A stretch of 64,000 nucleotides of DNA from Agrypnia vestita (GCA_016648135.1 JADDOH010023694.1:1-64000); one strand, 5' to 3'; counted from the first letter of the stretch, positions 46,273 through 56,545 are shown. A program made the numbers and translations. The notes: generated by a model from the sequence alone, not told the origin.

Positions 46273-47228
46273 TGGGGTCTATCAATAAGGATGCTCGATT
46301 TTAAAATGTATATAAAACAAGTTATGTGTGAGATATCCACTTTTTTTTTCATTTGAAAGTATATTTTATGGCATTAAGTGTGGCATACAACGTCATTCAA
46401 ATGTCCACTGCGGCTTTGCTTGGTGGCACATACTCGGGAGGTCCAATTTTCAATGACTTTGTCGCATAAATCTGACTGTATTTTCTGGACGGTATTTTTT
46501 TGTTGACTTTGAGGGCATCGATTATTTGCAGTTTATTCGTATAGACCTGCTATTTAAGATAGCCATATAGGAAGAAGTCGAAAGGCATTAAATCACATGA
46601 TCTCGGTGGCCAGTTCACATCACCAATGCGCGAGATATCCATGCCCTCAAATCGCTTGTGCTCAGAATCGCTCAGAATTCGGGTTACCATCCAACTGCTC
46701 CAGATCCCAACCAGTGAATACATGGTGTTGTTTGTTGATTATGGTCGTTTAGCTTAAGTTTTTGGGTTAGTTAGATTTTATATGAGTGCAGACCAAAATC
46801 TCTAAGCAAAATTCGACAAGTCGAAGTCACAGAAAGGCCAAGTTCTTGTGAACGACGAGAAATTGACTACCTTGGGTTCTCCCATACACTCTTATGCACA
46901 GCAGCGATATTTTCAACAGATCTTTCGTTTCGGTGACCTACTGGTGTTGGCTGATTATTTACCGAACCGGTTGACTCGAATTTGGCTACCAAACATTGAA
47001 TAGTCGACTCGGCAGAACGGTTGTGACAAGGATAAAAATCACGTATTGCACAAAACGTTTTTCGAATGGAGCAGTGACTTTGATAATAAAATTTGATGAT
47101 TTTCACACACAACACTATAACCTACCATGGTGATTTGCTGTACACTACTAAACAATTTACAAATGTGACTTTAACAACATGGCTGCTACAACCTAACAAA
47201 TTTCAAGCATCCCTATTGAAAGACCCTA
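46273..47228 (-). mobile_element. Deleted Tc1/mariner-like element with DUF4817-type transposase
   Basis: Inverted ends TGGGGTCTATCAATAAGGAT (left) and the complement of ATCCCTATTGAAAGACCCTA (right) are flanked by TA (46271-46272 and 47229-47230). The 956-bp element holds the two ends of a transposase gene on the minus strand and lacks the middle. Confidence 0.8.
46390..47115 (-). pseudogene. DUF4817-type transposase, internally deleted
   Basis: The N-terminal helix-turn-helix domain is readable: I-I-K-F-Y-Y-Q-S-H-C-S-I-R-K-T-F, H-N-R-S-A-E-S-T-I-Q, F-E-S-T-G-S-V, N-E-R-S-V-E-N-I-A-A-V. After a deletion the C-terminal part follows: N-W-P-P-R-S-C-D-L-M-P-F-D-F-F-L-Y-G-Y, which carries the last catalytic Asp. 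The first two catalytic residues are lost and stops interrupt the tail. Confidence 0.75.
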
Positions 47229-47234
47229 TAGATA

Positions 47235-48010
47235 AAATACTACCTACACTAAAGTACACTTTGTTAAAAACATACAGGGGGAAAAATTAGGCTGATATTA
47301 AATGAAAACACTGAAATTTCTTAACAATTTTTCGTGATCAAATCTATCAATATTTTCATGCACTCATATCAATTAAGAATACCAGGGGCATGCAGATAGA
47401 ATATTGAAGCACAAGTTGCAGTTAGAAACATATTTTGGAAAAAAAGAAGCAAATTACATGATTGCATTGTTAGACAATTATCATAATCCGAATAGTATCT
47501 ATATTATGATTGCATTTAAGATGCGATGATAAGACACAGCTTCAGAAATTAATTAAATTATATTTTTTTGAGATCGAAATTTTTATTTTCTTATGTCAAT
47601 TTTATTTTTTCAGCAGACAATTATATTTTTGACATTTAAATTCTAGGTTATAATATATGTTTGATTGGAAACGTGTTAAACTCTCGAAAGCATCCATGGC
47701 GACGGATCATCTGTATTATGATTGCTTCAAAACGCACTATACAGTGCGTGTTTTGCCATAACCATTATCAAACATAAACTAAATTGTATGAAAATCAGCA
47801 GGTAATGGACGGTAGTTAATCACAGATACTAATAGCTGTGCAGTGGCCACTATCGGCTGCGCAGCGGCCAGTACAGCCGATAGCCAATTGCAGTAGCTGC
47901 GTAGCGGGCGCTAATGGCCATGCATCAGCTACTCACAGCCCCACATCGACCAGTATAGCTGCCCACAGGGCCAGCAGCAAACAATCAGCGACAGCCTTTA
48001 CATATTTAAG
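47235..48010. other. Unassigned DNA with a short GC-rich repeated motif
   Basis: Mostly AT-rich without a gene. At 47835-47925 a motif near GCTGCGCAGCGGCC recurs three times with variation (for example near 47838, 47858 and 47895). Confidence 0.45.
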
Positions 48011-48020
48011 AATGTTTTAA

Positions 48021-48212
48021 GGTTTTCACGGCCACTCAGAATCTTCTGGTTTGTGGCTTCTGGGGTATTATGCCGTGTTTTTACGACCTTTTTGGTTGAC
48101 ATTTCGGATGTACTGTAAGATCAGCCCTGATGATGGACCCTGCAACGGGATCTGAAACGTCGGCTGGAAAGGTCGTAAAAACATGGCATAATACCCCAGA
48201 AGACACAAACCA
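48021..48212. mobile_element. Palindromic hammerhead repeat, copy 4
   Basis: The best-preserved right half of the family. The left arm begins GGTTTTCACGGCCACTCAGA; the right arm ends ATACCCCAGAAGACACAAAC. It abuts the family C repeat at 48213, so the two may have been joined by one insertion or may be parts of one element. Confidence 0.75.
48122..48166 (+). ncRNA. Minimal hammerhead ribozyme-like motif with GTC cleavage site
   Basis: CAGCC (48122-48126) pairs with GGCTG (48162-48166). CTGATGA is 48127-48133. Stem II is GGACCC (48135-48140) with GGGATCT (48147-48153), one bulged A. GAA (48154-48156) is followed by self-complementary ACGT and C48161, giving the classical GTC cleavage triplet. 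T48134 is an extra base between box and stem II. Of the copies of this family in the window this has the most complete core. Confidence 0.6.
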
Positions 48213-48655
48213 ATATAGACGTACCACTATAACTTGGCGTGCGAAGGAGGGCGTCACTATCGCGTAACAGAAGTTGCCAGGGTGTAAATTTATTACACAA
48301 TACATAATGTGCTGAATGTCCGGTGACCAGTGTCAGAGCCTTCAATAGAAATTTGGTCGGGTAACTCTATCTGTCAAACTGTCAAACGGTAATATCGGTC
48401 CATTATTTGCTTTTTCAGCTTCGCAAAACTTATTTCATTGGCAATTGTTCTTGCACCATCCCGGACTGTTTTGGATGTTTTGGACATAATAATTCAGTGT
48501 ATATTGGTAATCAAGATGACACAGCTCGCACTCAAAGACGAGAATGAACTGAATGACAGGCGAACTAAAACCCGCCCCACCCGCACCCCGCCGGGTGCGG
48601 GCGGGGCGGGTTTTAGTTCCAAACTCGCCGCACGCCAATTTATGTTGGGCAGGCA
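48213..48655 (-). repeat. Dispersed repeat family C, copy 2
   Basis: Reverse-complement relative of 35985-36430, with the additional GC-rich palindrome at 48561-48617 where the first copy has only one arm (AAACCCGCCCCACCCGCACC). Confidence 0.7.
48561..48617. repeat. GC-rich palindrome
   Basis: AACTAAAACCCGCCCCACCC and GCACCC on the left are complementary to GGGTGC and GGGCGGGGCGGGTTTTAGTT on the right, with one mismatch and almost no loop. It would form a very stable hairpin or cruciform. Confidence 0.8.
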
Positions 48656-48659
48656 ATAG

Positions 48660-49565
48660 TTACATATTTATTTTGCTTTTTTTCAAAATATGGTTTCTAA
48701 ATACAACTCAAGCTTCAATGTTCTAATTGCATATGCCCGAAGAATACATATCATGAAGTACGCACATGCGTCAAAATAATAAAAAGATCTTACAGGATTA
48801 AGAAAATACTTACTGTATTAGCTACCAAATTAGTCAAAAAGTATTAATTGTGTCACTAAAGAGGTTTACATTGTATTTCAACATATTAATACATATGCAT
48901 TGTAAAAATATAAGTTTAATATTGAACCTTGGTATTTGTGGACCTCAATTCTATAAACAGGGTGTCTCATCACTAGTAGCAAAAACATTTTCTTTAAGGA
49001 GGAGTCTTCTTCTTTCAATTTCGAACAGAAAATGTTTTTTTACTTATTCACTAAAAATTACTTTGGATGTAATGTAAACAGTTCCGGAGATAAGTGACAT
49101 CAAAGTTGTCAATTCTTTTTAAATATTCTTTAAAAGGTTGCACCCAAAGTGTAAAGTAAAGAATATTTTCGATCCAAAATTTAATGAAGAACACTCCCCT
49201 GAAGTTTTTGCAAATAGCTACGAGACATCTGTACATGTATACAAAACAGAAATTAATACAATATATTACCAGAATTTCGGTGTAGCAAAAAGAATACAGA
49301 CATATTTTTGATGTTTATAGCATTAACTTTGTGGTTGTTTATGTGTGCAAAACAAAGTTTGTCAGTTTTCTCAAATTAATAAGAATACATTATATTTAAG
49401 AATAACAGACAACATTTTTAATGAGTGTGCGGTGTCACTAAAGATTCAAATAATTCAGTTTTGACATTTTGAGATTTTTTAATCAGCTGTCCGGAATATA
49501 GTCATGCAGTACAGTGCAAACTGCACTGAAAATATTACATAAAGATGAAATTTGCTGTTGTCCTT
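48660..49565. other. AT-rich DNA, nothing assignable
   Basis: No gene or repeat supported. Confidence 0.45.
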
Positions 49566-49567
49566 TT

Positions 49568-50946
49568 AATTGAGCCCTTGCCCGGAATAACATTGTATCC
49601 AACAATACTCTCATTCCGAGAAAAAGTGAAAAAATGAAACCAGTTACAATTTATTACATTTTATATTTTAAATATAACAAACATATAATTCTTAACTAAT
49701 CTCAATATGAAATAGGGAAAAAAGGCAATTAAATTTGAATCTATTGTAAAAAAACATGCTGAATCAGTGGAAAAACGTTGCATAAGAAATTTTCACAAAC
49801 AACGTTATTCCGCAAAACGTTTTTATTTGTTCTGCTTTACTTAATAATGATTTTTAAAAGCAGCATGATCATCTAACATTAATTCACAAATGTCATCGAG
49901 GTCCTTGAGCTTAGCAGCCTTATTGGCAGTGGATTGGAATTCATTAAAGTTAGTTCCAGGCTCCCTAACTGCATGATTTTTTTCCATACGGTAGCTAATC
50001 TTCCCCTTGTTCCACAAAGAGTTGGTAGAAGGCTGTAGGAGGTCCATGATTCTAATTCTTTGTGGAAGGTTTTAGCTCTGATTGTGATGGGATCATCAGT
50101 AGGTAAAGAGCTTTTACGGAACGATAAGTCTCTCGTACATACTATTACCTATCTCCGTCTGTTTGCTGAATATGGCGTCGGACATTCAATTTCTCATGAT
50201 TACTTTTTTTATTGTAATTCAGTAACCTGAATTTTGATTGAATATTTATATTGATATGAAAATGGTGAAAACATCCCGGATTTAAACATTTTTGTCTCAA
50301 ACTCGACCCTACTAAAAAGAACGAGGAATTAAATAAACTTTTTGTATCGGTATTATTTTAAGTTACGATATAAAGAGCATTATTATCATTATTATTATCA
50401 TATTATTATTATCAAAAATAATGCCAGCATTGTTATCAAAAAGCATTTCAAATATCAATATCGATAAACCAATTGAGTAAAATCGGTTAACGTTCGACAC
50501 AATAATATTGTCACATATGAAATTACAATATCAATCAGAACTGCCAAATCGTATACAACGTTATTCCACAAACATGTTCCGGCGGGTCAATTGCAGGTTT
50601 GATAATATTTTTTCTGGATGAACACTCCTTTCCTGCATCCTTCAACATATTGGCTTTGATATCTTTCCAGTTTAAAACATAAAATGTTCATTTTCTCCCT
50701 TTAATTCATGTGAATTAAACCACGCTCCACGATATTGACGCGCGGCGACGCCATTTTGAGAAACAATGTACAAACGTTCTTCCACAAACCAATAACTTTA
50801 AAATGTAGCCAGAAGCCTAAATATTTTTTTCTTGACGTATTATCTACCTTAAACGATGCATAATAACATACCCAACATAACTGCATCAATAACTCAAAAT
50901 TGACATTTGTGTTGGATACAACGTTATTCCGGGCAAGGGCTCAATT
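49568..50946. mobile_element. 1.4-kb TIR element of unknown superfamily
   Basis: Inverted ends of about 36 bp with one or two mismatches: AATTGAGCCCTTGCCCGGAA then TAACATTGTATCCAACA on the left, and the complement on the right. The block CAACGTTATTCC recurs inside near 49802 and 50558 as well as in the right end. An AATT or similar short target duplication is possible but ambiguous because the ends are AT-rich. The internal minus-strand ORF (49841-50047) has no domain I recognise, so it looks non-autonomous. Confidence 0.7.
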
Positions 50947-51039
50947 ATTGTCTGCACTGGCCATACAGTACAGGCTCTAGTCTAAATGAAACCTTATTAC
51001 CCTTAGGCTTGTATTTAATTGGACAGTATTTTCATTAAA

Positions 51040-51180
51040 TAAATTAATGGTCAGTAAATTAAACAAATGGTCAGTTTATTCTTATCATTAGTTTATTATA
51101 TTGACCATTTAAATATAATTCTGACCAAATGACAAATGATCAGAACATACTGACCATTCATTTAATATATTGAGCAATTA
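51040..51180. repeat. Cluster of TGGTCAG/CTGACCA motifs
   Basis: TGGTCAGT or its complement ACTGACCA, with variants, occurs about six times in 140 bp in both orientations (for example 51048, 51069, 51103, 51122, 51151). Possibly the remains of a small foldback. Confidence 0.45.
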
Positions 51181-51623
51181 ATTATTTTTTCTGTTAATTT
51201 ATAAACCTCTTAATTTTCATTAATTAAAAACTTTGTACAAACCATTTGGGAGTAACTTTACGTCTACCGGTTTCGATACTACTCCATGTTTCCAAAACAG
51301 GCCACACATTTATAAAAGAAAACAGTGTTGAGATTCTCCATATAAAAGAGGCCTTAGATTGGATAATTTAGAAATATTATAAATCAAGAAATACGTGTAA
51401 CTAAAGCCAATATCATTACTAATTTATTAATCAGTTAAATTTTATGAATAACTCAATATTTGATATATTCCCCATTTCGGTGTTTACTTGTCAATTACCC
51501 CCACCACAACTGTAGCCATGCCCCTGTTCAAAAATTAACCTGTTTACCAAAATATGTAATGGATAATTAGTACCTATTCATCCTGACAATGATACAGTAG
51601 TATCGAAACAGGTAGACAAACAG

Positions 51624-52640
51624 CGGTACTCAAACTTTTTTTCTTCGGGCCGCATACATATGTTTGCTTAGTTACGCGGGCTCTAACTTTATACTGATAT
51701 GACGAAAAAAATTCATATGGGGAAAACAGTAGTGATTGAAACACGTTTGATTGAAGATTAGGGCGCAGCAACTTGATTAATCGACAAATATATTTTTTAA
51801 CTATAACATAATAATAATAAAACTTACCGCTTAACAGTATACCAGCCAGTACCACCTCAAATATAAACAACGGCTTATTTCCCTATATGAAATTTATTTG
51901 CGTCTTATCTTATCTTATCTATACTCAAAATACAACAATGAAAAAAATAAAGCTCGAAAGTAACATATATCCAAGCGTATATTTTTGTTTAGCGTTTTAA
52001 CAAAAACAATAGATTAATAAACGCATATGAAAACATGCTTTATGAGTACAGATTTCAACACCTTATTACAGATATAACGAGGGACGAAATCATAAAAGGA
52101 AAAAATGTCCAGAGTTGCACAGACCACATTGTGGTGGGAAATCGTAAAGACTGATGCATTAAAAATACCAATAAAAATACAATACCAGCTTGTACAATAC
52201 AAAGATTAGGACATACTCAAAATGTTGTATGAATTATTTGAATGATAAAAAAAATAGGAATAATATTTATAGAATTCAAAAAAGCATTCGACACACTGGA
52301 ACATGAGATTTTACTGACAGTAATGGATGAATGTGAAATACAAGGACCACTAAAAAAATGGCTTAAAAATTACATGACAAACGCAAAACCAACACTCAAC
52401 ACTCGGTGTTTGAAACTTGAAACTATCTATAGTCGAAATAACAAATTCGTTCTAAACCCGTAGAAATTTTTACAGTCGGTTTTAAAATGACAGAAGTTTG
52501 TCTTTTTGTTCGCGCGTATTTCAAGATATTCAAAACTTATGATACCAGATTTTTTTAATCACGTTAATGATAATAAATGTGTTTCGGGCCGCATATAAAA
52601 ACTTGGCGGGCTACATGCGACCTGCGGATGGCAAGTTATA
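51624..52640. mobile_element. hAT-like non-autonomous element
   Basis: The left end CAGCGGTACTCAAACTTTTT then CTTCGGGCCGCAT is the typical hAT terminus with a following GGGCCGC block. The right region (52575-52635) has GGGCCGCAT and GGCGGGCTACATGCGACCTG, as in the other end of such elements, but the terminal CAG is not preserved. A LINE fragment sits inside. Confidence 0.5.
52020..52463 (+). pseudogene. LINE reverse transcriptase fragment
   Basis: The 52242 frame reads I-I-F-I-E-F-K-K-A-F-D-T-L-E-H-E-I-L-L, the conserved reverse transcriptase block A with its catalytic Asp (A-F-D), then L-K-K-W-L-K-N-Y-M-T. Upstream frames show C-T-D-H-I-V-V-G, like the end of a LINE endonuclease (D-H). Downstream domains are missing. 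Confidence 0.6.
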
Positions 52641-52659
52641 AAAAGTTTTCAATTAGTAC

Positions 52660-53535
52660 AAATTAATAATTATGTACAACCACAAAGTAAACGCTATAAA
52701 CATAAAAAATAAATTAAACCTATTTACAACAAAATAGTAATATTAATTTATAATTAAATAAACAAGATTAGAAAAAAATATATTCAAATTGTACTATTTT
52801 ATTGACACTGACTATGGACCTCACGTGCAAACAGTATTGACATTGTATATAAAACAGAAAATTTTCATTAATATTGTTTCACTTGTTTGTAAGTATAATG
52901 AAACCCCAGATAAAGTTTAATACAAATTCAGATGCATAGCAAAGTCATCGAATCCCTTTCTTAAAAATATTTTGTGTACTTTTTTAACTAACATTTTTTA
53001 ATTTTTATAACTGACTATTAAAATCTTTTGGCGGAATTATATATAAGAAAAGTAATATTCTTGTCAGAAGGCAAATACACAAAAAAGAAAAACAATTCCA
53101 AAGGGGTAAGAAAATGGATATTTTAAGATGTCAGGTCAACATTGAATCAGTGATCAAAGATAATTTTGAACTCTGTTTTAGTGCAATCCCGCTTTTAATG
53201 CGATGACATTTTTTGGTCTCCAATGACCGCATTATAATGGGATTCCGCTGTACTTCAACAATTACTGAGCCGTTTTAATGGCTTACAATAAAGATACATT
53301 TGGTACCAATCATAAAACTTCTAATTAAATAAAAATTATGCATATTTTATGGAGCTTAAAAAATGACTCAAGCTTCTGAGGGTGTGACGTGGGACAAACT
53401 GCACCATTTATAAGAGAATGAGCAAAAATAAAAATGCATTCAAATTCAGTCATACACCAAAAAACGTATGTCACCGAGTGCCATAGTCGATGTAGTAAAT
53501 CTCAATGACACTAAAGATAAGTGATTTAATACACA
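52660..53535. other. AT-rich DNA downstream of the RNF4-like gene
   Basis: No gene or clear repeat. The immediate sequence after the stop (below 53541) would be the gene's 3' UTR. Confidence 0.45.
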
Positions 53536-53540
53536 CAGCA

Positions 53541-54881
53541 TTACAAGAAAATTGGATGAAATCCTTTGCCTCTTCCGAGAGATTTTCTACATTTAGGACA
53601 TTTCTTACTAGTTGACTTTATTTTGTTCATACATGTTGCACAAAATATGTGACCGCAAAATGTAGATACGGCATTTACCTTTGAAAAACTTTCCAAACAA
53701 ACGGGACATTCTCCATAGTTTTTAGTTGGAGTCGCTTGCACATTTTGACCGGGAATGACAATATTCTGAAAATTAACGACAGGAGGTGACCTCACTTCTA
53801 AATTTGAATTATGGATATTTGACGAATTTTCAACAATCATCGATGAGTCAGAATCAATTACAATAATTTCAGGTCCCCTATGGTCTACCATCCTCGGATT
53901 AGAAGAACTATTATCAGATAAGTCAATTGTTTCAACAACTTTACGGCGTTTAACTTTTGTGGGTCGGTCTCTCTTTCTTTCTCTCCTTTTTCGTTTTTCA
54001 ATATTATGGGGTGTTTTAATCAATGACATTACATTGATAACAGATCCAGGAGATGATTTGCAATTATTACCATCTTTTGTTTGTTCTCTTAAGAAACGTG
54101 AATGTCTGTCGAAGAAATCCTTAACGATCATCTTCATTTTTTCGAATGTGTTGGTGGGTTTTTCTTCCGGTGGAATAGTTACGGAAGCACTCTGAGTGAT
54201 ATCTTGTATAGGCACAGCATTAGAGAGTACATCAGAATCAGTAGTTTCATTGAGTTCTATCACATGATTCTGCGAGTGTCTATTTAACACAGCATTATTT
54301 TCCGCTATCAATAAATCCACATCCACAATTTCACAATCCGAATCATATATTTTTTCATCAAAATCGTCGAGTAACAAATCAATAACTTCACTTGACAATT
54401 TCTTTTTCCTCCTTTTCTTTTTTGAATTATTCTCTTTTTTTACATGCACATTAATGGCAGTTTTTAAATTATCCTCACTGTCAGAATCAGATGAACACTC
54501 AATTATATTAGTAAAATCATTTGACAATTTGGTTGTATATTGATCTTGATTATTACCAGGAGGCATAATAATTTCATCCTCATTAGTAACATTAATGTCC
54601 AACACTGAAGGCGAGTTCAAAGGCTTGTAATACCCAATAGCCTTATTAAACCTAGTATTGTTTAGGTCAATGGTAATGTTATCACTTGAAGTACTAGGAA
54701 GTGGTGAAAAACTCCTGAAATCCGCGGAAAATGTAGGACTTTCACCAACATTAGTTTCATCATCTTTATTATCTACTTGTATTATTGTAGAATCGCTATC
54801 ATAATCATTCACAGTGAGATTCGTGGGATTGGAGTCGTTATTATTTCCCGTAAGATTGTCGGAACTAATCATTTCAGACAT
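53541..54881 (-). CDS. RNF4: RNF4-type SUMO-targeted ubiquitin ligase
   Basis: 446 residues in one exon. The C-terminal RING (C392, C395, C409, H411, C414, C417, C428, C431) is C3HC4 with S-T-F-C-G-H-I-F-C, and the protein ends F-H-P-I-F-L, as RNF4 relatives end H-P-I-Y-I. Hydrophobic-acidic SUMO-interaction-like motifs lie at 31-37 (STIIQVD), 68-73 (NITIDL), about 125-135 (IIECSSDSDSE), 165-173 (EVIDLLLDD), 183-191 (CEIVDVDLL), 206-211 (HVIELN), 317-323 (ETIDLSD) and 338-345 (PEIIVIDS). Basic nuclear-localisation-like clusters are at 155-161 and 296-314. Family knowledge: such enzymes bind poly-SUMO chains and ubiquitinate the carrier in the nucleus. The protein is more than twice the length of human RNF4 and has more motifs. 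Lack of introns could mean a retrocopy, but the ORF is fully open. Confidence 0.87.
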   Translation of the reverse strand: MSEMISSDNLTGNNNDSNPTNLTVNDYDSDSTIIQVDNKDDETNVGESPTFSADFRSFSPLPSTSSDNITIDLNNTRFNKAIGYYKPLNSPSVLDINVTNEDEIIMPPGNNQDQYTTKLSNDFTNIIECSSDSDSEDNLKTAINVHVKKENNSKKKRRKKKLSSEVIDLLLDDFDEKIYDSDCEIVDVDLLIAENNAVLNRHSQNHVIELNETTDSDVLSNAVPIQDITQSASVTIPPEEKPTNTFEKMKMIVKDFFDRHSRFLREQTKDGNNCKSSPGSVINVMSLIKTPHNIEKRKRRERKRDRPTKVKRRKVVETIDLSDNSSSNPRMVDHRGPEIIVIDSDSSMIVENSSNIHNSNLEVRSPPVVNFQNIVIPGQNVQATPTKNYGECPVCLESFSKVNAVSTFCGHIFCATCMNKIKSTSKKCPKCRKSLGRGKGFHPIFL

Positions 54882-54924
54882 GTTTTTAGTTTATAATATC
54901 AATTAACAAATAATATTATATATT

Positions 54925-55140
54925 TCAAAACATAAAAACAAAACACGAACAAAAAACGAGTGCTCCAACTGTCAAATACTCCTTGTCCATAGAAAAGAGA
55001 AATATACTTACATGTTTTTCTGTGCTTTGATTAGGGACACGGAAAAAATATGGATGTCCACAAGAAGATGAAAGAATACTAGTGGGCCGCATTACGCAAC
55101 GAATATAATGTTTTGTGGCTTTGCGCCTAGCAAAATGCAT
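54925..55140 (-). other. Possible 5' leader exon of the RNF4-like gene
   Basis: An ORF starting at 55140 runs into a strong donor-like CAT/GTAAGTATA near 55012; an acceptor-like TTTGACAG lies near 54970, upstream of the RNF4-like ATG. If used, it would place an untranslated exon here. No homology supports translation of the ORF. Confidence 0.3.
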
Positions 55141-55183
55141 GCTGTCTGACAGATTTTCGAAATAGGTTCGAGAAAATGAAGAA

Positions 55184-55462
55184 ATGCGCCAGGAAGGTTA
55201 GAGTGTTTTCCTACATATTTAGTATTTGCGAGTACAATATGTTTTTATTTGATTTATATTGTTTTTCTGTTTATAACCTTTTCTTTGTTTGCAGGTAACA
55301 TAAGCCAAAACCCACGACTCCAAGTGATATGCAGATAAAATTATATGCGGTTCAGTTAGAGATTTTCAAAACACTACACTGAAGAATCAGCAGGAAATTC
55401 ACGAAGTTGTTTTGGAAAGGCATAAAGCCAAAACAGATATGGCTTCATTTAATTATAATTGA
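55184..55462 (+). other. Possible small two-exon gene, divergent from the RNF4-like gene
   Basis: ATGCGCCAGGAAG (55184-55196) is followed by a donor GTTAGA. Joining to an acceptor at GATATGCAG (exon from 55335) leaves an open frame to TGA at 55462, 46 residues, including N-Q-Q-E-I-H-E-V-V-L-E-R-H-K-A-K. A stronger acceptor, TTTGTTTGCAG at about 55294, gives a shorter frame instead. The short divergent spacing to the neighbouring gene suggests a shared promoter. No family recognised. Confidence 0.25.
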
Positions 55463-55554
55463 AAGCTGTATTTTTTTATTAAAATTTTCATTTTCCTGTT
55501 AATAGGTATATAAAATACATTAAAAGAGTTTCATACACCGAATATATTGATTTA

Positions 55555-55745
55555 TTATTTTAATTCTGTGGACGCCCTCTGTTTCTGCTGCCTTCGACAA
55601 ACAATTTTCCTTGCTCATCAGTTCCACATGGCCAAACAATGCGAGAACATTGGTAAATAACATTGAAGTTTGTAGTCCAGTGGCAATGTCACTGGCTTTG
55701 CATGCTGAAAATTCCGGGTCGATTCCCGATGAGGTCTGAGGCAAT
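55555..55745. repeat. LINE tail joined to a tRNA-like SINE segment
   Basis: The left part (GTGGACGCCCTCTGTTTCTG and on) resembles the antisense LINE C-terminal remnant at 41405-41500. The right part has a pol III A-box-like TAGTCCAGTGG (55673-55683) and B-box-like GGGTCGATTCC (55716-55726), spaced about 43 bp, as in tRNA-derived SINEs. There is no complete cloverleaf, so it is not called a tRNA gene. Confidence 0.5.
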
Positions 55746-55759
55746 ACATACTTCTGATT

Positions 55760-56390
55760 TCTTTAAAATCTAGGTGTTTTTGCCGGACCGCAATTAATGG
55801 GGCCTTCAGGACCGTTGTAGCATTAAAAATTTATGTACATATGGTTTGAGGGCACAATCCCAGTCTCCTACAATATAGCAATTACCAAATCTGGTACCTA
55901 GTACCGTTTGTCGTAACTTCATATTTTGTTTGGACATAATGACAAATATATTTCTGATTTTTATAGTGCTCTTTAACTGATTAAAATGTGGTCTGAGGAG
56001 CCATTGCTCTGGTAATGGTTGACCCTATCCGCAGTCCAAGAAGCAGTGTTCCAGATAAATCACCTACGCACCTTTCATCGATATAAATGTAAAGTTATCA
56101 AAATCCGAGTGAAATAGAAACCTTGAAAAAAAATATTGTCGACAATGCTTGCGGTAAGAGTTGCGGAAAAATCAATTTCTTCCGACAAAAAAGTATTGTT
56201 CGAGATCTAAGTAAATTACTTCTTCTGTTAAGGATATACTGTAGAATCAGTCGATCGTCAGAAAAGCCTGTGTCACCCTACATAATATTGTACATTTCGA
56301 CACTTTGTATGTAAAATGTCGAAAAATTAATAAAAAAATATTTTATTGACAGATGTCAATTACATTGCGCAGTGCGCAGTGCGCATGTGC
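55760..56390. other. Unassigned DNA
   Basis: No gene or recognised repeat. A short GCGCAGTGCGCAGTGCGCATGTGCG tract-like motif occurs near 56369. Confidence 0.4.
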
Positions 56391-56394
56391 GTCT

Positions 56395-56545
56395 CTGACC
56401 GAGAGTTTAATCTAAAATTTCCGCTCAGAATTCTCTGACAGATTTCGCTTAATCCGAGTTGAAACAACCCATTTTCGGAAAGAGTACTAAAAATTCGAGT
56501 ATAAACTCTAAGCTTACTTTGATAGAACTTGAAATAACCGGGCCT
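56395..56545. repeat. Relative of the Harbinger-like MITE at 59.8 kb
   Basis: The right part (AGCTTACTTTGATAGAACTT then GAAATAACCGGGCC, to 56544) matches the end of the MITE at 59806-59949. The left half (GTTGAAACAACCCATTTTCG) looks like another end in opposite orientation. Confidence 0.5.

Noticed and set aside
48435..48659. ORFs of 73 codons on both strands
   Set aside because: Created by the GC-rich palindrome at 48561-48617; both strands read nearly the same Arg/Pro/Gly-rich string.
55665..55745. A tRNA gene
   Set aside because: A- and B-box-like motifs are present, but no acceptor stem or anticodon arm can be folded, so it is called SINE-like only.
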